In this document: positions 17,293-27,570 of the stretch, one piece after another
Layout: every line of letters starts with the position of its first letter
Position numbering within the stretch: the first letter of the stretch is position 1
Origin: Parahoeflea halophila
Lineage (GTDB): Bacteria; Pseudomonadota; Alphaproteobacteria; Rhizobiales; Rhizobiaceae
Assembly: GCF_900220985.1 (NCBI RefSeq)
Contig: NZ_OCPC01000005.1
Coordinates: forward strand, 186,001-250,000
Direction: 5' to 3'
Length of the DNA: 64,000 nucleotides
Notes under the pieces: model-generated
Seen by the model: the letters and a program-made list of their open reading frames with translations, nothing else
Databases searched by the model: none
Told to the model about the DNA's origin: nothing
Position numbers and translations under genes: made by a program

Positions 17293-18177
17293 ATGATGCC
17301 GCTATACGACATGATGATGAGGGCGCAGAACGGCGAAGCCATGCGCGCGATGGCAAAGCAGTTCGGCTTGAACGAGGCACAGATGGATCAGGCGATGGCA
17401 GCCTTGATGCCGGCCTTTTCCACCGCATTGAAGCGGAACGTGTCGAACCCCATGGACATGTCCAACTTTCTCTCGGCACTGGCCGGCGGCAACCACGCAC
17501 AGTATTTCGAGAACATACACAATGCCTTCACTCCGCAAGGCATGCAGGAAGGAAACGGAATTCTGGGCCACCTGTTCGGTTCCAGGGAAGTCAGCCGGGC
17601 CGTTGCTGCCCAGGCCGAAGCTGCGACCGGAATCGGTCGGGAAATCTACAAGCAGATGCTGCCGATGCTCGCGACCGCCATCATGGGCGGGCTGTTCAAG
17701 CAGTCGACGGCACAGGAGACCAGCCATGCTCAGTCCAGCGCCATGGGCGGCGTCAACCCGATTGGCGACCTGATCTCCGAGATGATGCGGCAGGGGATGG
17801 GCGGCGCAAGGGCAAAACCAACGCCCAAGGCTTCACCGATGGACAATCCGCTGGGGCAGGTCCTCGAGGGCATGTTTGGCGGCGCAGTGCAACAACAGGC
17901 CCCGAAGGGCGAAGACAATCCCTTCGCCAACAATCCGCTGGGGCAGATCTTTCAGGACATGCTCAGTGGTGGGATGGGCGGCGGTCAGGCACGGCAAGCC
18001 CCTGAACCGGATGAGCCGTCCGAACCCGACCGTATGCCATCGGGGCGCGAACGCAATCCCTATGATGATCTGTTCGGACAGATGTTCGAATCCGGCAAGG
18101 AAGTCCCAAAAGGCTACCAGAAGAACCTGGAATCGATATTCGACCTCTATCTTAAGGGCATTAAGCAGCAGCGCTAG
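17293..18177 (+). CDS. DUF937-like Met/Gly/Gln-rich protein
   Basis: A cytoplasmic protein of about 294 residues. The first 150 residues are helical (MAKQFGLNEAQMDQAMAALM, LSALAGGNHAQYFENI, NGILGHLFGSREVSRAVAAQ) and resemble DUF937 proteins. The rest is low complexity: repeated blocks of NPLGQ, MFGG and Gly/Met/Gln, apparently disordered, ending in an ordered LESIFDLYLKGIKQQ. GGAGGAG lies before the ATG at 17293; an ATG at 17272 would include that site, so 17293 is preferred. Function is unknown. It stands alone between gshA and a convergent DUF1127 gene. Confidence 0.8.
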   Translation: MMPLYDMMMRAQNGEAMRAMAKQFGLNEAQMDQAMAALMPAFSTALKRNVSNPMDMSNFLSALAGGNHAQYFENIHNAFTPQGMQEGNGILGHLFGSREVSRAVAAQAEAATGIGREIYKQMLPMLATAIMGGLFKQSTAQETSHAQSSAMGGVNPIGDLISEMMRQGMGGARAKPTPKASPMDNPLGQVLEGMFGGAVQQQAPKGEDNPFANNPLGQIFQDMLSGGMGGGQARQAPEPDEPSEPDRMPSGRERNPYDDLFGQMFESGKEVPKGYQKNLESIFDLYLKGIKQQR

Positions 18178-18222
18178 ATTTCAGGTGGCTTCACCAGCTC
18201 ACCAGCCATGGACAGGTGCCAA

Positions 18223-18269
18223 GAAAAACCCGGCCGCGCCTGCTCTTCAAGAACATGCAACGACCGGGT
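18223..18269 (-). terminator. Possible terminator of the DUF1127 gene
   Basis: On the minus strand, ACCCGG and CCGGGT are separated by a 30-base structured loop and followed by TTTTTC, about 50 bases past the DUF1127 stop. The long loop makes it less certain than a compact hairpin. Confidence 0.4.
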
Positions 18270-18317
18270 AAAGGCGGGACACAGGGCAGTATCCCGCAGG
18301 GGACCTCGGAGTACGGA

Positions 18318-18599
18318 TCAGACGTGACTGTTGAGGCGGGCGCGGCGAGCCAGCTCAACGGTCGGATCGGTCGTCAGCGGCATGGAAAACCCATAGCGCA
18401 GATCATCGCGCGTGAGACCGATGTCGGACAACTCGCGATCCGAAAGCTGGTCAAGCCGATGGGCCACGCGCCGGTTGAACAGTGCTTTGGTTACCCCGCG
18501 TGACTTGCCAACAAGGGCGAAGAGGATGTTCTGAAGGGCTGAGCCGAAACTCAACGTGCGGACAGCCGGCCTGGCGGCCGTGAGACTGCGGGAGTTCAT
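18318..18599 (-). CDS. DUF1127-domain small protein
   Basis: A 93-residue basic protein. The DUF1127 (YjiS-like) domain lies at about residues 43-75, with RVAHRLDQLSDRELSDIGLT then RDDLRYGFSMP. Such small arginine-rich proteins are abundant in Hyphomicrobiales and have been linked to RNA turnover and metabolic adjustment. The N-terminal 40 residues are variable. It is divergent from a VtlR/LsrB-like LysR gene, whose Brucella homologue VtlR activates DUF1127 genes, so regulation by that neighbour is plausible. Confidence 0.85.
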   Translation of the reverse strand: MNSRSLTAARPAVRTLSFGSALQNILFALVGKSRGVTKALFNRRVAHRLDQLSDRELSDIGLTRDDLRYGFSMPLTTDPTVELARRARLNSHV

Positions 18600-18680
18600 T
18601 GCGATGTTCCTTGACTGAATCAGCGCCGTTCGCGTGGGCGGCGGCGCAAAACCCTACGTGCAGGATCGGTTTCGCAAATA

Positions 18681-18734
18681 ATGATTGATCATACCAGCGA
18701 ATGTTTCTAATCCTTATCATCAGAACTATTGATA
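18681..18734. promoter_or_regulatory. Dyads in the DUF1127-LysR intergenic region
   Basis: Two inverted repeats lie between the divergent genes: ATGAT-TG-ATCAT at 18681-18692 and TATCA-N10-TGATA at 18715-18734, the latter 11 bases from the LysR start. They are positioned for autoregulation and for activation of the DUF1127 gene by the LysR protein. This is inferred from position and symmetry. Confidence 0.4.
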
Positions 18735-18744
18735 GGACTCTCAA

Positions 18745-19698
18745 ATGCCCGCGCCACTCGATATCGACCAGCTGCAGACTTTCGTCGCCATCGTCGACAC
18801 CGGCAGCTTTACCCGCGCCGCAGACAAGGTGTTCAAGACCCAGAGCGCGGTGTCGATGCAGATGCGCAGGCTCGAGGAACGGGTCGGAAAGACACTGTTC
18901 ATTCGTGATGGGAGACTTAACCGGCTGAGCGAAGACGGCGAACGCATGCTCGGCTACGCGCGACGCATCATCCGGCTCAATAACGAAACCATCGCCGCGT
19001 TTGATGATCAGCAACTCGAGGGGTCAATCCGGATCGGCACGCCGGATGACTATGCCGACCGCTACATGCCGGCGATCATTGCTCGCTTTGCCAAGACCAA
19101 TCCGAATGTCGAGCTCTACATCGAATGCGAACCATCGGGTGAACTGGCCGCCCGCTTGGCCCGTGGCGAGCTCGATGTTGCCCTGGTCACCCACAATCCT
19201 CGCGCCCGGTCCTCTGAAGTGGTCCGGACCGAACCGCTGTACTGGGTGACGTCGACGAACCACACGGTTCATGAAAACCCGGTGGTTCCGCTTGCCGTTG
19301 GCCGCCGTTCCTGTCTGTGGCGAAACCTCGCCTGCTCGGCGCTGGATTCGGCGGGTCGCGATTATCAGGTGCTGTTTACCAGTTGGTCTGCAACCGTGGT
19401 CGCCTCGGCAGTGCTCTCGGGACTTGCAGTCTCCCCGCTGCCGGAATGCGCGGTTCGCCCGGGGATGCGCATCCTCTCCCCGGCTGACGGTTTTCCGGCG
19501 CTTCAGCCAGCACAGATTGGACTGATGAAGAGACCGGGCGCGCCATCTGCCCTGGTCAATGCGATTTGCGGCCACATCGCTGCCAGCCTCGACAATATCA
19601 CACCCGTCGGAGCAGAAGAGAGATTATCTGCGTCAGGGTCCTCCTCGCGCCGGGACATGCGCGTGCGACCTGAACTTGCGGTGACGCCAGCCTGGTAA
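18745..19698 (+). CDS. LysR-family regulator, VtlR/LsrB-like
   Basis: A 317-residue LysR protein. The DNA-binding region LDIDQLQTFVAIVDTGSFTR, then AADKVFKTQSAVSMQMRRLE, closely resembles the VtlR (Brucella) and LsrB (Sinorhizobium, Agrobacterium) group. RIIRLNNETIAAFDDQQLEG then IRIGTPDDYADRYMP leads into the effector domain. LsrB-type proteins respond to redox stress and control envelope and sRNA genes. A DUF1127 gene is divergent, as expected for a VtlR regulon. The last 30 residues (SGSSSRRDMRVRPELAVTPA) are a low-complexity tail. Confidence 0.88.
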   Translation: MPAPLDIDQLQTFVAIVDTGSFTRAADKVFKTQSAVSMQMRRLEERVGKTLFIRDGRLNRLSEDGERMLGYARRIIRLNNETIAAFDDQQLEGSIRIGTPDDYADRYMPAIIARFAKTNPNVELYIECEPSGELAARLARGELDVALVTHNPRARSSEVVRTEPLYWVTSTNHTVHENPVVPLAVGRRSCLWRNLACSALDSAGRDYQVLFTSWSATVVASAVLSGLAVSPLPECAVRPGMRILSPADGFPALQPAQIGLMKRPGAPSALVNAICGHIAASLDNITPVGAEERLSASGSSSRRDMRVRPELAVTPAW

Positions 19699-19768
19699 CC
19701 TGCTGTTCACCCGCATCAGCAGCGGCCTTGCGTCGGGCATCGGCCGGCAGGGCGCGGTTGCAGCAAAC

Positions 19769-19796
19769 TTACATAACAAGCGAACTTGGCTATACT
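19769..19796 (+). promoter_or_regulatory. Candidate sigma-70 promoter before EEP gene
   Basis: TTACAT, 16 bases, then TATACT lie 28 bases upstream of the chosen start of the endonuclease/exonuclease/phosphatase-family gene. The -10 element is strong and the -35 is a fair match. The position explains why the ATG at 19824 is preferred over upstream starts. Confidence 0.5.
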
Positions 19797-19823
19797 CTGC
19801 CGGCTAAAGCGCCGGAAGAGGAA

Positions 19824-20936
19824 ATGGCCATGACGTTCATTTCATCCATTCGCTACATCAAGCCAGATGAACACAGGGCCTTCGTGGCCGAGCGACTGAA
19901 GGCGCTCAAGGCACAGCTCAATGCGGACATCCACGCTCGCACAGACGGCGGATCGCTGCGGCTGGCAACCTGGAACATCATGCATTTTTCCGACGGTGGA
20001 GCTTATGACCGGTCCACGGAATCGCTGCTTTACATCGCCGAGATCATCGATCATTTCGATCTGGTTGCGATCCAGGAAGTCAATCACGACCTGCGCAAGT
20101 TCGAGCTGCTGATGCAACGCTATCTCGGTGGCGACTGGGATTACATCCTCACTGACGCCAGCGGCAACCGCGAGCGCCTGGCCTTCGTCTATCGCAGGGC
20201 AAAGGTCCGCTTTCTGCGCGAAGCAGGCGAAATCGTGCTGCCCGAAGGCCAGGAGATCGTTGCGCCGGATCAGCAGAATGCAACCCGCAAGCTGCAGTTC
20301 GCCCGCACACCCTTTGCTGTCACGTTCCAGTCCGGATGGTTCCGGTTCAAGCTCTGTACGGTTCACATCTATTATGGCAAATCGGCGGACAGCTCGCCGG
20401 AGATGGAGCTGCGCCGGGCTGAAATCGAGAAAATCGCCAAATTTCTCGCCGATATGCAGAAGGCGGAAAAGCGCAGCGCCGGATCAGATGCCAACATGAT
20501 CCTTCTGGGTGATTTCAATATTATCAGTCCCGAGCACCGGACCATGAAGGCGCTGCTCGATGCGGGCTTTGTCACCACCGAAGGCATCCGTGACGCCGCC
20601 ACCAGTCTGTCCGGCAAGCACCACTACGACCAGATTGTCTTCAAGCTTGCCGAGAGGCGCGTGAAACTGGGGGCTTCCGGCGTTCTCGACATCTTCGACA
20701 GTGTCTATCGCAGCGAGGATGCGCAGCATTATGCGACGAGTTCGGCGATCAAGAAAATAAGCCATGGCAGGGATGGAACGCCCCGCGGCGAAGACAAGGC
20801 GATAAACTATTTCCGCCGCTATTACCGCAAGCATCAGCTGTCAGACCACAATCTGCTGTGGTGCGAGATCAGGACCGATTTCTCGGATCACTATCTGGAT
20901 GCCGTCGCCGCGGGCGAAGATCCGCGCGCGATGTAG
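19824..20936 (+). CDS. Endonuclease/exonuclease/phosphatase-family protein
   Basis: A 370-residue member of the EEP (DNase I-like) superfamily. The metal-dependent phosphodiesterase motifs are present in order: LRLATWNIMHFSDGG at about residue 50, VAIQEVNHD at about 80, ILLGDFNIISPEH at about 230 and LSDHNLLWCEI near 345. GGAAGAGG precedes ATG 19824; ATG 19830 is an alternative. There is no signal peptide, so it probably acts in the cytoplasm on nucleic acid or a phosphoester. The exact substrate is not predictable. Confidence 0.85.
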   Translation: MAMTFISSIRYIKPDEHRAFVAERLKALKAQLNADIHARTDGGSLRLATWNIMHFSDGGAYDRSTESLLYIAEIIDHFDLVAIQEVNHDLRKFELLMQRYLGGDWDYILTDASGNRERLAFVYRRAKVRFLREAGEIVLPEGQEIVAPDQQNATRKLQFARTPFAVTFQSGWFRFKLCTVHIYYGKSADSSPEMELRRAEIEKIAKFLADMQKAEKRSAGSDANMILLGDFNIISPEHRTMKALLDAGFVTTEGIRDAATSLSGKHHYDQIVFKLAERRVKLGASGVLDIFDSVYRSEDAQHYATSSAIKKISHGRDGTPRGEDKAINYFRRYYRKHQLSDHNLLWCEIRTDFSDHYLDAVAAGEDPRAM

Positions 20937-20948
20937 AGGGGCCGCGGC

Positions 20949-21362
20949 TCAGGCGATGTGGATGGCCAGAAGCAGCCATTGCACCAGATTGACGGCCAGG
21001 CTGACAATGAACAGCCGGCGGCGGAGCAGCACCCTGTTGCTCGTCAGGTGAACATAGGCGTGAACGACCCTGACCAGCACGAAGGCCCAGGCCGCGACGA
21101 CGGCTGATGTTCCTGCAGCACCAGTGACATAAAGCGACAGGCAGGCCGCAAAAAACAGCACCGGCAACTCGAATTGGTTGGACAGGTTGCGAACGGCGGT
21201 CGCACTGGCTTCAGGCTCGATTGCAGGAACCTTGAAATCCGAAGGCTTGGCCGTTCCGGCCTTGATTGCACCAATGCGGCGCGCGGAGACCGTGACATAA
21301 ATCGTGTAGATCAAGAGTACCTGGGCCAGTACCGGCCAGAAGATCGCGGTGGATGAAGTCAT
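20949..21362 (-). CDS. MAPEG-family membrane protein
   Basis: A 137-residue protein with about four transmembrane helices. The central ATAVRNLSNQFELPVLFFAA is the diagnostic motif of MAPEG proteins (membrane-associated proteins in eicosanoid and glutathione metabolism). VHAYVHLTSNRVLLRRRLF follows. Bacterial members are poorly characterised; some are glutathione-dependent. I place the start at the ATG at 21362, because a longer frame adds only hydrophilic residues. It lies 48 bases after an unrelated membrane-protein gene in the guaB direction and may be co-transcribed with it. Confidence 0.85.
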   Translation of the reverse strand: MTSSTAIFWPVLAQVLLIYTIYVTVSARRIGAIKAGTAKPSDFKVPAIEPEASATAVRNLSNQFELPVLFFAACLSLYVTGAAGTSAVVAAWAFVLVRVVHAYVHLTSNRVLLRRRLFIVSLAVNLVQWLLLAIHIA

Positions 21363-21410
21363 GGTATCAAAAGCCCCGGCTTGCTGATTTGCACCTTCCC
21401 TAGACTGCAT

Positions 21411-22039
21411 TCAGGTCAACGGCAAGGCAGGCTTAGCTTTCTGAGCCCTGTCCGATTTCTCGTGGGCTGTCTCTCCACCGCCAAACCAGAGAGCGGCGAT
21501 CAGCGCAATAGCGAGGGCAAGGCTGGCGAACTTGATGCCGGTCAGGACCTGCAGCCCCAAGGCCAGGTCCTTGTTGAAAGCCTGCTTTAGTGCGTCAGGT
21601 CCAAAGATCGTATCCGCGATGTGATTTTCGATGAGGTCGCTGATGAGATATGTCAGCGCCAGAGCCATCGCCAGACCAAATCCCACGCTTGCGATATGCT
21701 GAACCCGGCCGGCTCGCACAGGCTTTTTCCATGCAACAAAGGCCCAGAAGACGAGGCTGGCAGCCAGAAGCGGCGGAAGCGTGGGGTCGCAACCTGCATG
21801 CAATTTCAGGTAAGCCTGTGAGGCGCTTGCCCTGCCCTGCAAGTCGGCAGCCGTCTGATCAGCCATAAAGGCTGCGAACAATGCTCGGGCACCTTCCTGA
21901 TCATACCCAAACAGCATCTGATCAGGCAGCTTCATACCGCCAATCAAAGCTGTGACAGGCGGTATCTCGACAAAGCAGACCAAGGCAAACAACCCGGCTG
22001 TCAGCGTAAAAAGCTGCCAGCCGGGCCGTCGCCATTTCA

Positions 22040-22040
<1 letters not shown>
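21411..22040 (-). CDS. Conserved hypothetical membrane protein
   Basis: A 209-residue inner-membrane protein that I do not recognise. Predicted helices are at about 9-29, 88-105, 118-138 and 165-190. A large loop between the first two (about residues 35-85) contains DQMLFGYDQEGARALFAAF and a HAGCDP motif. The C-terminus is polar. Its ATG overlaps the guaB stop by one base (TAATG), so it is translationally linked to guaB, though no functional link to purine synthesis is visible. Confidence 0.75.
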
Positions 22041-23665
<1,625 letters not shown>

Positions 23666-23746
23666 TCACCATATTTCGCTGCTCTGCACCCCTTCCTGCA
23701 CCACGCATGGTTTTGCACTGGGTAAAGACAAAATGATGGACAAACA

Positions 23747-23770
23747 AAAACCCGGGCATCGCTGCCCGGG
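23747..23770 (-). terminator. Strong intrinsic terminator of the candidate RNA
   Basis: CCCGGGCA-GCGA-TGCCCGGG is a perfect 8-bp GC-rich stem with a four-base loop, immediately followed on the minus strand by TTTTTGTTTG. It lies about 208 bases upstream of guaB and ends no visible protein gene, supporting an RNA gene or attenuator. Confidence 0.85.
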
Positions 23771-23915
23771 CCCTGGCTCTCACACCGGGATTTCGTGCCG
23801 GTTCGAAGCTCGAACCGGTCTGCATCGCGTATCAAACGGGGGCCCTCCGCAGAGGAGGTTTATCCGCCCGAGGGCAGCTCATGATTGGAGTTACCGGTCT
23901 CCACTCCCCGTTCGA
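23747..23915 (-). ncRNA. Candidate structured RNA upstream of guaB
   Basis: The minus strand here has strong nested structure and no convincing reading frame. A 10-bp stem (one G-U pair) joins 23906-23915 to 23832-23841. Inside it are hairpins at 23886-23903 (TGGAG/CTCCA) and 23844-23858 (CCTCC/GGAGG, containing an anti-Shine-Dalgarno-like CCTCCT), and a short one at 23866-23875. Next comes a perfect 9-bp stem with a three-base loop (23798-23818), then a terminator. It may be a free small RNA or the leader of guaB with an attenuator. I cannot assign it to a known family. The flanks (23540-23746 and 23916-24146) hold no recognisable gene. Confidence 0.6.
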
Positions 23916-24146
23916 ATTGTGATTCTTCGACAATGAACCTGCGTCAGACAGATGGTGCAACAGGATTACCGGACAAGCGTGCTGTTCTCGCGACAATGTT
24001 GACGCATCGTCTGCAAAAAGTGAACAACAGTTCTGGAAACTATAAATTCTCACCCGAATGAAACGATATTTAAACGACTCAACACACATTTACGGTTGCA
24101 AAAATTCGATCATTCGCGGCATGAGGCCGCCATAAGGGAACCTGAC

Positions 24147-25166
24147 GTGAAGAAGCTGTTTGCCGTGATACTAGCACCCGTGGCGTCTTCGCTGGTCCTG
24201 TATGCTTTGGTAAGCTTGGACCAACCGGCAAAGCATTCCGGGTTGAGATCTGCGCAGTTGTCACCGCTTGTTCCGCTGCACGATCTGTTTCCTCTCGCAG
24301 ACACGGGCCCAGACCTTGCGGCACCATCTGGGGTGAGCACCGGGGTGACCAAACGGACTCCCGAAAGCCGCTTCAGCGGGGTCCAATCGCGGTTGACGCT
24401 TCCCCAGGCAAATCCGGCCCCGGTGCCGTTGCCGACGGTGGTTCTGCTTACCAGTGATGATGCTGGCATCGCCGGCCCGAACACTGCCGAGACGGTTCTG
24501 TTTCTCGCCAATCGCGGATATGCAGTGCTGGAAATCAATTGCCGCGCGAGAACCGATGGCGGCAGAACTGCAGTGAAGCTCGTCCCTGGCGTTGTCGGGG
24601 TCTGCAGCGTGGCAACCATTGCAGATGAAACAGAGAAACTCATCAAGCAAGGAATAGCTGATCCATCGGCCCTGGCGCTGTTCGGATCGGGCTATGGCGG
24701 CACCCTCGCCCTGCTTGCGGTATCCATCGTGCCTGATCTGTTCAAGGCGGCGGTGGTCCATTCCCCGGCCCAGTACCAGACCGGTAACCTCGCTAAAGGA
24801 CCCGTGCGAGAGCGAATGATCCGCACCACGTTCGAAGCAGATTTCCATCCCAAGGCCCTTCAAAAGCCTTCCGGCAGAAGCCGGAGCGGTTCGCTTGCCG
24901 AGCTGATAGGCGCATCGCGAGCTGCGCTTCTGATAACCCATGGAAATGATGAAGTGGCCACTCCTTTCGACCGGGCCCATGCCCGTGAATTGATGGCATC
25001 GAGAGGAAACATTGCGATCCACGATCTCGGTGCCAAAGGCCAGAACTATTCGCGCTGGCAAACCCGTGTTGAGGTTGCCCGGCTGACGGAAACCTTTCTG
25101 GCCCGCCATCTCGGCGGCCGCAATGGCGGTTATGACTATATCGAGCTGCTTGCAAAATTGTTCTGA
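24147..25166 (+). CDS. S9/prolyl-oligopeptidase-like protein lacking catalytic residues
   Basis: A 339-residue alpha/beta-hydrolase-fold protein started at GTG 24147, seven bases after AAGGGA. The N-terminus (MKKLFAVILAPVASSLVLYA) is a membrane anchor or signal. The fold is recognisable: LANRGYAVLEINCRA, DPSALALFGSGYGGTLALLA, VPDLFKAAVVHSP and LITHGNDEVATPFDRAHAREL. The nucleophile motif GxSxGG reads GSGYGG, with Gly in place of Ser, and the usual DEGHGF histidine motif reads GAKGQNY. The acidic residue remains. It is therefore probably a non-catalytic, envelope-associated relative rather than a working peptidase. Confidence 0.7.
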   Translation: MKKLFAVILAPVASSLVLYALVSLDQPAKHSGLRSAQLSPLVPLHDLFPLADTGPDLAAPSGVSTGVTKRTPESRFSGVQSRLTLPQANPAPVPLPTVVLLTSDDAGIAGPNTAETVLFLANRGYAVLEINCRARTDGGRTAVKLVPGVVGVCSVATIADETEKLIKQGIADPSALALFGSGYGGTLALLAVSIVPDLFKAAVVHSPAQYQTGNLAKGPVRERMIRTTFEADFHPKALQKPSGRSRSGSLAELIGASRAALLITHGNDEVATPFDRAHARELMASRGNIAIHDLGAKGQNYSRWQTRVEVARLTETFLARHLGGRNGGYDYIELLAKLF

Positions 25167-25455
25167 GCTCCATTACTGCGGCACTTCAGAGGATGCCCGT
25201 CGGCTCTGGTTGAGGCGGTGTTTGGACACTTGCCGCTCGATGTCCAGAGCACTGGAGACTGCCTCAGCACCTGACGGTTCTGCGCGATGCATCTGTCAAC
25301 GCGACGAACCACGCGTCAATGGCCGGCGGACACCCAACGCGCGGCATTTGGCGTGACAGCGGCCTTTCAGCGACTATGTTTTGCTGTAGAAACGGGTTTC
25401 CGATTCGGGAGCGGACGTCGCTCCATGGCCTTAGCCGTCCCAACGGGTACCCTTT

Positions 25456-26871
25456 GTGAACCGCTCCATTCCGCTCGTCCTGGCTGTTGCCCTGTTCATG
25501 GAACAGATGGACTCGACCGTCATTGCCACCGCGCTGCCCGCCATTGCCGCCGATATCGGCACGAGCCCGATTTCGCTCAAGCTGGCGCTGACAGCCTATC
25601 TGGTCTCGCTTGCAGTTTTCATTCCGATTTCCGGCTGGATGGCGGACCGGTTCGGCGCGCGGCGGATCTTTGCCATTGCAATCGGGGTGTTCATGGCTGG
25701 GTCGCTTGCCTGCGCGGTGTCGGGCAGTCTGGCTGAATTCGTGATCTCGCGGTTTCTACAAGGCATGGGCGGGGCGATGATGACACCGGTTGGCCGCCTG
25801 GTCCTGTTGCGATCAGTCGAAAAATCACAACTGGTGAGCGCCATGGCGTGGCTGACGATCCCGGCGCTTGTCGGCCCGATGGTCGGGCCGCCAGTCGGCG
25901 GTTTCCTGACCACATTCCTGAGCTGGCACTGGATATTCCTGATCAATATTCCGATCGGGCTGGCCGGCATTTTCTTTGCGGTCAAGATCCTGCCCGATGA
26001 CGGCATCCGTGTCCGCGAAAAAGCCGACTGGCTCGGCTTCGTGTTCTCGGGCGGTGCGGCTTCGGGAATCGTGTTCGGCCTGTCGGTGATCAGCCTGCCG
26101 GTGCTGCCGCCTCTCTGGGGCATTGCCGCCACCTTCGGCGGGGTTCTGTGCCTGATCGCCTATCTGCGGCACGCCCGTTCCCACCCCAGGCCGTTGCTTG
26201 ATCCAAAACTGTTCCGGAACCGGACCTTCGCCTTGTCACTGCTGGGTGCGAACCTGTTTCGCGTCGGCGCCGGGGCCGTGCCTTTTCTGCTGCCGCTGAT
26301 GCTGCAACTCGGTTTCGGCATGAGCCCGTTCCAGTCCGGGATGATCACCTTCATTTCCGCAGCTGGCGCCATCATGATGAAATTCATCATCAAGCGCATT
26401 CTCGGCCTGATCGGCTTTCGAACCACGCTGCTGATATCGGCCGGATGTGCTGCCCTGTCGATTGCGGTCAACGGGCTGTTTACTCCGGCAACGCCGATCG
26501 CGCTGATCCTGTTGATCCTGTTTCTCGGTGGGCTGGTCCGATCGATGTTTTTCACCTCTGTAAATGCACTGACCTTCTCCGAGATCGCACCGGACACCGC
26601 AGCTCAGGCGAGCTCCTTCACCTCCGCCTTCCAGCAGGTCTCGATCGCCGTCGGTGTGGCGGTTGCAGGCGGCATTGTCGAAGTGGTCAGCCTGATCAAC
26701 GGCGGGGTGCTGGATCTCAGCGCATTTCACACCGCATTCTTTGTGGTGGCTGCCATCACGGCGTTTGCGATCATCCCGTTTCTGGCGCTGCCGCCGAGTG
26801 CCGGCCACGCGGTGTCCGGACACTCGCTCACGCGGGCAGGTTCACGCGCGGCTTCACCCGTGCGCAGCTGA
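25456..26871 (+). CDS. MFS multidrug transporter, DHA2 (EmrB/QacA) type
   Basis: A 471-residue major facilitator with about 13-14 helices. Family motifs include [20 protein letters not shown] in helix 1, [20 protein letters not shown] (motif A), [16 protein letters not shown] and [14 protein letters not shown] (motif C of antiporters). These suggest proton-driven drug or metabolite export. The start is GTG 25456; the 289 bases upstream carry no recognisable gene. No membrane-fusion partner or regulator is adjacent. Its 3' end overlaps the convergent rlmE gene by 18 bases. Confidence 0.92.
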   Translation: MNRSIPLVLAVALFMEQMDSTVIATALPAIAADIGTSPISLKLALTAYLVSLAVFIPISGWMADRFGARRIFAIAIGVFMAGSLACAVSGSLAEFVISRFLQGMGGAMMTPVGRLVLLRSVEKSQLVSAMAWLTIPALVGPMVGPPVGGFLTTFLSWHWIFLINIPIGLAGIFFAVKILPDDGIRVREKADWLGFVFSGGAASGIVFGLSVISLPVLPPLWGIAATFGGVLCLIAYLRHARSHPRPLLDPKLFRNRTFALSLLGANLFRVGAGAVPFLLPLMLQLGFGMSPFQSGMITFISAAGAIMMKFIIKRILGLIGFRTTLLISAGCAALSIAVNGLFTPATPIALILLILFLGGLVRSMFFTSVNALTFSEIAPDTAAQASSFTSAFQQVSIAVGVAVAGGIVEVVSLINGGVLDLSAFHTAFFVVAAITAFAIIPFLALPPSAGHAVSGHSLTRAGSRAASPVRS

Positions 26872-27570
26872 ATCCGGAGTGCTGCGCCCCTTGAAGCCCT
26901 TGGCGAGAACGAACATCTCGACCGATTCCGCACGCGACGAGGGCGGTTTGATGTGGATGACGGATTTGAAATTCTGCTTGAGCAGGGTCAGCAGATCGTT
27001 CTCGGTCCCACCCTGAAAGGTCTTGGCGAGAAAATGCCCACCCGGGGTAAGAACCTCGATGGCAAAATGCGCCGCCACCTCGCACAGATGCATGGTTCTG
27101 AGATGATCGGTGCGCTGATGCCCGGTGGTGGGGGCCGCCATGTCCGACAGGACCACGTCCGGCGCACCGCCAAGCGCATCCTTGAGGGCCTGCGGCGCGG
27201 CGTCGTCGAGAAAGTCCATCTGCAGAAACTTGACGCCGGCCAGACCATCCATCTCGAGAAAATCGATCGCCACCACCTTCGGATCCTCGTCTGTGGAATC
27301 GGTGACCTGCGCTGAAATCTGCGACCAGCCGCCAGGGGCCGCGCCAAGGTCGATGATGCGCCTGGCCTTGTCGAGGATCTTGTGCTTCTCGTCGATCTCC
27401 AAAAGCTTGTAGACGGCGCGCGAGCGGTATCCTTCCTGCTTGGCCTGCTGGACATAGGGATCGTTGAGATGCCGCTCGATCCAGCGCCGGGAAGACGCCT
27501 TGAGCTTGCTCTTGCGTTTCACCTTCTGTCCAAGCTTGCGCCCGGTGGGTCCTGACGGAGGACGGGTCAT
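26854..27570 (-). CDS. rlmE: 23S rRNA 2'-O-methyltransferase (Um2552)
   Basis: FtsJ/RrmJ enzyme that methylates the 2'-OH of U2552 in the 50S A loop. It has 238 residues from the ATG at 27570, preceded by AAGGGGAAA. The N-terminus is rich in Lys/Arg ([20 protein letters not shown]). The SAM motif [12 protein letters not shown], the catalytic Asp in VLSDMAAP and Lys in [12 protein letters not shown] are all present (K-D-K-E tetrad family). Its start overlaps the stop of the ppx/gppA gene (ATGA), a conserved alphaproteobacterial pairing. Confidence 0.95.
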   Translation of the reverse strand: MTRPPSGPTGRKLGQKVKRKSKLKASSRRWIERHLNDPYVQQAKQEGYRSRAVYKLLEIDEKHKILDKARRIIDLGAAPGGWSQISAQVTDSTDEDPKVVAIDFLEMDGLAGVKFLQMDFLDDAAPQALKDALGGAPDVVLSDMAAPTTGHQRTDHLRTMHLCEVAAHFAIEVLTPGGHFLAKTFQGGTENDLLTLLKQNFKSVIHIKPPSSRAESVEMFVLAKGFKGRSTPDSAAHG

